From assembly GCA_037179385.1 (NCBI GenBank), contig CM074190.1, positions 6,028,284 through 6,092,283 of the forward strand: a stretch of DNA of 64,000 nt, written 5' to 3'. This document shows positions 58,930 to 64,000 of the stretch, in pieces (the first letter of the stretch is position 1; each line of letters opens with the position of its first letter). The translations under genes and the position numbers were made by a program. The notes under the pieces are model-generated. The model made no database searches. It saw only the letters and a list, made by a program, of their open reading frames with translations, and was not told where the DNA came from. Origin of the DNA: Holothuria scabra (taxonomy: Eukaryota; Echinodermata; Holothuroidea; Aspidochirotida; Holothuriidae).

Positions 58930-61900
58930 AAAATTTTCAAAAAACCTTCGTTTATGTTTTGATTACTACCATCATTACTAGTAATTGAGCCCCTCCAACT
59001 GTTCGGAATACTATGTATCAAACCGTAATACAATGTAAAAGGTAGACCTGTTACATCAAATTTACGCTTAAAATTTTCAAAAGATAAGGGGGTACCGTGT
59101 CTATCAAAAAGATCTCTTACATAGAGTACATGCTTTTCAAACAACGAATTATAAAACACAATTTTACCGTTCATCCGAATATCAGAATTATTCCACAATA
59201 TTTGACTGCCATAGTCCTCTGTAGGGGATGTATATGAAATATTGCACCATGATTGTACAACTTCTCTGACAAAAATATTTCGGATATGTGTAACTTCACT
59301 TTGCAGACAATTGCATTTAAATAAGAGGTTGCAGCCATATTTCTTTAAACTTATATGAAAGAAAATTTTCCACGGGCCTTGTAAATTGTTGCAATAGCGT
59401 TTTATCCAGGTACACTTGAGGCTATTAATAAAACTATTGACATGAATAACCTTTAAACCGCCGGCGTTGACAGGGTTAATAATCACAGAGCGTTTAACCT
59501 TATCAGGGTTTCCACCCCAAATAAAGTCAAAAATAACTTGCTCGAGCTCTCTAATGAAAGACTTCGGGGGATTAGGTAATACTAGGAAGAGATAAACCAA
59601 CTGGGATAAGCCAAACGTTTTAACAATAATATTACGACCTATGGGAGTTAGATCGCGACTGGCCCAAACCCGAAGAATGCTCTTGAGCCTTGAAAGCTTG
59701 GGCTGATAATTGAGAGGAAAAAGGTCATCCCCGTTGTGAGTAAAAGTGACACCTAACATTGTAACTGGACCCAAGGTAATGTCTATGTTTAAGTCGGAGA
59801 GGAAAACTGGTTTTTTACCAACAAAAGGGCCTAAAGGGAACAAATGGGATTTAGAAATATTAATCTTCAAACCAGACGATCTATAGAAATTATTGAGAAT
59901 ACGTAACAATTCATTTAAACTTTCTTTACTACCATCAAGTATAAATGTGGTGTCATCAGCATATTGCAGAATACGAGTTTCAGAACCACTTATTGAAATA
60001 CCTTTAATATTAGATGACTGAAGCACAGTAAGTGCAAGGGTCTCTACACACAAAATAAAAAGGTACGGGCTTAGGGGACATCCCTGCCGCACCCCTCTTT
60101 GGATTGGAAAAAAACCGGAAGAATAGCCATTATTACAAACGCATGCTTGGGCATTATTGTAAAATGTTTTAACCCAATGTTTAAAGCTATTTCCAAAATT
60201 GAAAAAGGAGAGAGTAGCGTATATAAATTCCCATTCTAACTTGTCAAAAGCCTTTTCAAAATCGATTAAAAACAGAAATCCCGGTATATTAAATTCGCTA
60301 GTATGATTAATTACATCTAAAACAAACCTTATGTTTTCACCTATAAACCTACCTTTTAGAAAACCAGTTTGATTTGGACCAATAAGATTATCAATTACCA
60401 ATTTCATTCTTGCAGCAATAGCCTTAGCCCCAATTTTGTAGTCTGTATTTAACAGAGATATAGGTCGATAATTTTTAAGTAATGATGAGTCCTTTCCAGG
60501 TTTGGGGATAAGAGTGATTACTCCACGAGACTGTTCCGGAGAGAGACAACCTGTATTGTAACCATGATTAATAGAATCAACAACAAGATGACCTATTAAA
60601 TGCCAAAAATGTTTATAAAAGTTGGTCGTGAAACCATCACTTCCCGGAGCTTTATCATTACTTAGAAGATTAAGTGCAGTAGAACATTCATGTAAAGTAA
60701 GTTCACCATCACAGAGCTTAGAATCGTCTACGCCGAGATAAGGATGATCTAAATTATCAAGAAAAGTATCAATTGACGTGTCATTTGATTTATATAAAGA
60801 ACTATAAAAAGGACGAATTTCTTTAAGTATATCCCCGTCGTCTTTTATGAGACGACCCTCCTGGTCTGAGAGTTTTCGAATGTAATTACTTTGTTTATTT
60901 CGTTTCTCCAAATTCAAGAAGTACTTACTGTTTTTTTCACCATCTTCAACCCATCTAACTCTTGACCTTATAATTGTCCCCTTCAGTTTATAATCGTAGT
61001 AATACAGTAAATCATTTTGTGCTGTTGCAAGTTGGGATCGAATCTCAGGGGATTCAGTCGAATAGAGTTTTTGCTCTAGTTCTGAAATTTTACTTGTAAG
61101 TAATTGTTCTTGAAGACGTCTCTCAGTAGCCTTTTGCTTAGAATATCTTATAGCAACCAAGCGAATCTTAAACTTAAGATTTTCCCATCGTACAGAAGGG
61201 TTAAGTGAATTTGGATTTTCGGTATCATTACGAATAATATCATTTATGATGTTGGTGAAGTGGGCATCGTTTAAAAGGGAGTTGTTAAATTTCCAATATC
61301 CTGGACCTCTACTTGTTGAAGTAAGCTTAAAGGACAATGATATAAAAGAATGGTCTGATTGGATACCAGGTGATAAAGAGACGTCATCTACATTGTGTTC
61401 CATATTACGGGATATCAAGTAAAAATCTAATCTGCAATGAATACCAGGAGTGATATTGGAACTCCATGTGTATAATCTGAGCAATGGGTTTTTTTCTCTC
61501 CAAATATCGACTAAATTGAAAATGGTCATTATTGTTAAACATTCATCTCTAGACTTAAAATTGGTCTTACGTAAGCCTCCTACCTTATCTAGATCCAGAT
61601 TAAACACAAAGTTGAAGTCACCAGCCATAACTATAGAATCACAATGGAAGTTGCTTAATTCATTTGATAAATCCTTAAAAAACGATGGGTTGTCCACATT
61701 CGGACCATATATTCCAATCACAGTTATTATTTTATCCACAATCATCAAATCTACTATCAAGTACCTTCCGTGCATATGGGTAGTTCGTTTCAAAATTTCA
61801 AACTGTAAGTGTGGATTAAAGAGTAAACAAACACCTCGGCTACTTGTAGAACCATGAGAGAACAGAATCTTGCCTCCCCATTCGTTGGACCAATATTTTT

Positions 61901-62039
61901 CATCAGTGAGACAGCTATGTGCTTCTTGGATTAAGGTGATATCTGGCTTGCGTCTGTGCAGGTAAGAGAACAATCGCCTGCGTTTTTGTGATTGTCTGAG
62001 TCCTCTAGCATTGAATGAAATGAATTTAAGGGTTGCCAT
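58926..62039 (-). CDS. LINE B ORF2, endonuclease plus reverse transcriptase
   Basis: ATG at 62039 starts MATLKFISFNARGLRQ. Endonuclease residues: N10 in FNARG, E39 in IQEAH, YGPN (about 113), GDFNFVFN (about 140), RLDFYLIS and GIQSDHSF (about 230). A basic helical linker follows, with KYFLNLEKRNK. Reverse transcriptase: LLSNDKAPGSDGFTTNFYKH, ITLIPKPGKD, NYRPISLLNTDYKIGAKAIA, FLIDFEKAFDKLEW, RGVRQGCPLSPYLF and YADDTTFIL, all in a single open frame of 1,037 codons. FIWGGNPDKVKRSVIINPVN marks the thumb. All catalytic residues I can check are intact. With the C-terminal piece it is about 1,250 residues. Confidence 0.95.
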   Translation of the reverse strand: MATLKFISFNARGLRQSQKRRRLFSYLHRRKPDITLIQEAHSCLTDEKYWSNEWGGKILFSHGSTSSRGVCLLFNPHLQFEILKRTTHMHGRYLIVDLMIVDKIITVIGIYGPNVDNPSFFKDLSNELSNFHCDSIVMAGDFNFVFNLDLDKVGGLRKTNFKSRDECLTIMTIFNLVDIWREKNPLLRLYTWSSNITPGIHCRLDFYLISRNMEHNVDDVSLSPGIQSDHSFISLSFKLTSTSRGPGYWKFNNSLLNDAHFTNIINDIIRNDTENPNSLNPSVRWENLKFKIRLVAIRYSKQKATERRLQEQLLTSKISELEQKLYSTESPEIRSQLATAQNDLLYYYDYKLKGTIIRSRVRWVEDGEKNSKYFLNLEKRNKQSNYIRKLSDQEGRLIKDDGDILKEIRPFYSSLYKSNDTSIDTFLDNLDHPYLGVDDSKLCDGELTLHECSTALNLLSNDKAPGSDGFTTNFYKHFWHLIGHLVVDSINHGYNTGCLSPEQSRGVITLIPKPGKDSSLLKNYRPISLLNTDYKIGAKAIAARMKLVIDNLIGPNQTGFLKGRFIGENIRFVLDVINHTSEFNIPGFLFLIDFEKAFDKLEWEFIYATLSFFNFGNSFKHWVKTFYNNAQACVCNNGYSSGFFPIQRGVRQGCPLSPYLFILCVETLALTVLQSSNIKGISISGSETRILQYADDTTFILDGSKESLNELLRILNNFYRSSGLKINISKSHLFPLGPFVGKKPVFLSDLNIDITLGPVTMLGVTFTHNGDDLFPLNYQPKLSRLKSILRVWASRDLTPIGRNIIVKTFGLSQLVYLFLVLPNPPKSFIRELEQVIFDFIWGGNPDKVKRSVIINPVNAGGLKVIHVNSFINSLKCTWIKRYCNNLQGPWKIFFHISLKKYGCNLLFKCNCLQSEVTHIRNIFVREVVQSWCNISYTSPTEDYGSQILWNNSDIRMNGKIVFYNSLFEKHVLYVRDLFDRHGTPLSFENFKRKFDVTGLPFTLYYGLIHSIPNSWRGSITSNDGSNQNINEGFLKIF

Positions 62040-62442
62040 GGCAAATACCATAAAGCTGATTACTAGACTTTAAAGGGGTATCACGAATAGAAAAGATAAA
62101 CAAAAAATAAATCGTAAATACACGACAGAACTTACATAGGAAGAACACAGAGCATAGATTCACGATTAAAGGAGATATAGTTAAAGGTAAAAAGAATCCC
62201 ATCCAAATGGAAGAAAAGATAGTTAGTCCCGACGGGAAAAACGGTTCCTTCTCCATTAAGAAAAAGTCCTACACAAACGAAATCGTGCTGGACATAAAGA
62301 ACGAAAAGCCCGACTAGGAAGAAATATGGTTTGGACCTGAAAATCATCCATATATAAATTAATGGCTTCCTAAAAGAACAGAACTTAGCCAAAGATTATA
62401 AAAATCGTCTAGTTGCAGTCCAGAATCAGTTTTGGTTTTTAT
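62040..62442 (-). other. Spacer between ORF1 and ORF2 of LINE B
   Basis: About 400 bp holding overlapping hydrophobic short frames and no recognised domain. It is probably an untranslated spacer that serves ORF2 translation. Confidence 0.5.
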
Positions 62443-62685
62443 TTATTCATTGGTGTCATCGAAGTTGTAAGGTTCACCACCTGACTTCCTCCATCGCCCT
62501 CCATAGAATCGTAGTTTGGTACCCTGTTGATAGAGCATGGCTACCTCTCTGGAATGCTTCCTCTTTTCTTTTAGATCTACCACAGTTAGGTCATCAGTCA
62601 AAAAATAATCTTCCTCTGAGAGACGAGAGCGAGAATTCCGCAAAAGGGTAACTTTGTCCATATAAAACGAAACTTTGACCAGGAT
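62443..62685 (-). CDS. LINE B ORF1, C-terminal remnant
   Basis: In frame from the truncation point: ILVKVSFYMDKVTLLRNSRS, SEEDYFLTDDLTVVDLKEKR and LYQQGTKLRFYGGRW. This aligns with LINE A ORF1 (ILVKLSFYQDKVTIM, LYQQGTRLRFSGGCW). Only the last 80 or so residues survive. The junction with the array is at about 62685, inside the RRM, which defines the 5' truncation. Confidence 0.88.
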   Translation of the reverse strand: MLVKVSFYMDKVTLLRNSRSRLSEEDYFLTDDLTVVDLKEKRKHSREVAMLYQQGTKLRFYGGRWRKSGGEPYNFDDTNE

Positions 62686-63093
62686 TAATTATTTAATGCT
62701 GGCATTAAATCGATTTAATGCTAGCATTAATTCAATTCAATGTCAGCATTAATTCGATTTAATGTCTGCATTAATTATTTAATGCTGACATTAATTCGAT
62801 TTAATGTCAGCATTAAATAATTAATGCTGACATTAAATTGAATTAATGCTGACATTAAATCGAATTAATGCTAGCATTAAATCGATTTAATGTCTGCATT
62901 AAATCGAATTAATGTTGACATAAAATCGAATTAATGCCAGCATTAAATGATTTAATGCCGACATTAAAATCTGTGCTGTGATTGGTCAATACTGAAACTT
63001 ATTTAATGCTGACATTAAATCGAATTAATGCGGACATAAATTCGATTTAATGTCAGCATTAAATAAGGAATTATGTCCACTGTGGCCAACCAT
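62686..63093. repeat. Right palindromic array and right TIR
   Basis: About 12 array units (for example GCATTAAATCGATTTAATGC), then ATTTAATGCCGACATTAAAA, CTGTGCTGTGATTGGTCAAT, ACTGAAACTTATTTAATGCT and the terminal 32 bp. Over its last 150 bp it is the near-exact reverse complement of 51933-52085. Confidence 0.9.
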
Positions 63094-63240
63094 ACACGTT
63101 CATGTACTAACTGCTTACGATGATATACACTGAATGCTTACGATCATGTACTGATTTCATACGTTCATGTACTGATTGCATACGTACATGTACTGAATTC
63201 ATACGATCATGTACTAAATGTAAACGTTCATGTACCGAAG
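63094..63240. repeat. 21-bp minisatellite, right of the large element
   Basis: About seven units of the form ACGATCATGTACTGATTTCAT, 21 bp each, with ACGT/ACGA variants. Similar units lie left of the element (51600-51932), so the transposon inserted into this array. The seven-codon periodicity in translation is a by-product of the unit length. Confidence 0.85.
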
Positions 63241-64000
63241 GGACCCATGTAGGTATCGAATGGTACAAGGCCCCTGATGGTCTTACAGCAAAATTATTGG
63301 CCCTGTTGATAGAGAAACTTACTTCAAGAACCGGAAGTATCGAATGATCATTGGGTCCATTGGCGACGGGTAGGCCTGGACATTCACTTGACACATGACA
63401 AGTTTAATTATTAACTGTCAAAATGCATTGCAGCATGGTAGTACTAGATCGAAAGTTTTGGGCCCAGGGCCCCATTGTGGACAAAAAGGCATCGAACACA
63501 AAAAGAAACATTGAAGTGACACTCAGTGAACACTGCGTTCTTATTTCTTATCATTATACAGATATGGTTTACCATCTAGTATTGAACCTAATTATTTTAG
63601 GTCCCAGAAAGCCTGGACCCATATGGGAAATTTTATGGTAGCAAACCGGGGCCACTGCTTGTCGATTTTTACGGGGTTTGCCAAAAGAGATTCCATATGG
63701 GAAAAGACTGAGTCACTATGTTATACCCACAAACCAGTTGCCCACATGTAACACAATTTCCATATAGGTCATATGGACAGGCCCATATGGGGTCCTTATG
63801 GATATTGGGTGCAAATAATTTACATGCCCCATAAAGTAAATTATATGGAACCCTAAAGTATACTATATGAGATTATAACCTAGGATGAAGAAATTTCCCA
63901 CCAAGAAGATTTGGGAGACTTAAGTCAGCCGAGGTATTTGAAAGTGGGCCCAGGGCCGTGTATTGGGAAATTTAAAATGAAGTTATGATTCTTGCCACTA
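63241..64000. other. Noncoding end of window with CCATATGG words
   Basis: No gene was recognised. CCATATGG-like palindromic words recur at about 63618, 63692, 63758-63797 and 63841-63847, which may be a decayed short repeat. Confidence 0.4.

Larger units (their letters stand above)
58149..62685 (-). mobile_element. L1/Tx1-type LINE B
   Basis: A second minus-strand LINE, diverged from A by roughly a third of its residues in the reverse transcriptase, so not a tandem duplicate. The 3' end reads AATAAATGGAGA in its own sense, then directly TGTCAGCATTAAATCG of the array, with no A tail. The 5' truncation is at 62685, inside ORF1, where array sequence resumes. No TSD could be recognised: the upstream junction reads AATAATTAAT and the downstream TGTCAGCATT. 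Confidence 0.9.
51933..63093. mobile_element. 11.2-kb TIR fold-back transposon split by two LINEs
   Basis: The left terminus ATGGTTGGCCACAGTGGACA (51933) and the right terminus TGTCCACTGTGGCCAACCAT (ending 63093) are perfect inverses, and near-perfect pairing continues for at least 130 bp. The flanks ACACGTTT and ACACGTTC match at 7 of 8, so the unit moved as one DNA transposon. Subtracting LINE insertions 52170-57167 and 58149-62685 leaves about 1.6 kb: array arms, inner inverted flanks and a palindromic core. There is no transposase. The 8-bp TSD fits hAT, but the terminal bases are not typical CAG, so the superfamily is left open. Confidence 0.85.

Noticed and set aside
63107..63394. Seven-residue repeat protein on either strand
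   Set aside because: The periodicity follows from a 21-bp minisatellite that reads open in more than one frame.

Overview
This window is animal nuclear DNA, most likely from a marine invertebrate. It is AT-rich and largely noncoding, with no bacterial-style operons. It carries CR1-, L2-, Jockey- and L1/Tx1-type LINEs, a tRNA-derived SINE, and many non-autonomous DNA transposons with 8-bp target-site duplications (TSDs). The species cannot be fixed from the sequence alone. I found no tRNA gene, rRNA gene or CRISPR array, and only one probable cellular gene fragment.

Layout. 1-16.2 kb: noncoding DNA with SINE copies and short terminal-inverted-repeat (TIR) elements; an inverted pair of one hAT-like family lies at 5488-6075 and 12662-13174. 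16.2-18.1 kb: a LINE C-terminal scrap, then a long uninterrupted reverse-transcriptase reading frame. 18.6-23.1 kb: a TIR element with a 9-bp TSD that contains a decayed CR1 LINE and two small MITEs. 24.4-31.6 kb: a large inverted-repeat structure holding a nested hAT-like element (perfect TSD) and an L1-like relic. 32.3-34.5 kb: a LINE-tail-like stretch running into a roughly 265-bp GAT/GGT microsatellite, then a second copy of the nested hAT-like family. 39.3-39.6 kb: a 71-bp tandem repeat. 39.9-41.7 kb: two exons resembling an AIG1/GIMAP GTPase whose nucleotide-binding motifs have been lost. 42.7-45.5 kb: an L2-type relic interrupted by two DNA transposons. 47.3-48.9 kb: another hAT-like element with tandem internal modules. 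49.6-51.3 kb: a CR1 relic.

The most remarkable region is 51.9-63.1 kb. An 11.2-kb structure is bounded by long near-perfect TIRs and a 7/8-matching TSD, and sits inside a 21-bp minisatellite. Without its insertions it is a roughly 1.6-kb fold-back element whose arms are arrays of a self-complementary ~22-bp unit built on ATTAAATCGATTTAAT. Each arm is split by a different L1/Tx1-type LINE, both on the minus strand. Each LINE has a 5'-truncated ORF1 and an ORF2 with apurinic endonuclease, reverse transcriptase and a C-terminal CCHC knuckle, broken once by a single-base homopolymer frameshift. Two clearly divergent LINEs landing in the same small repeat suggests target-specific retrotransposition, as known for Tx1-clade elements elsewhere. 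Here the proposed target would be the transposon's own palindromic array.
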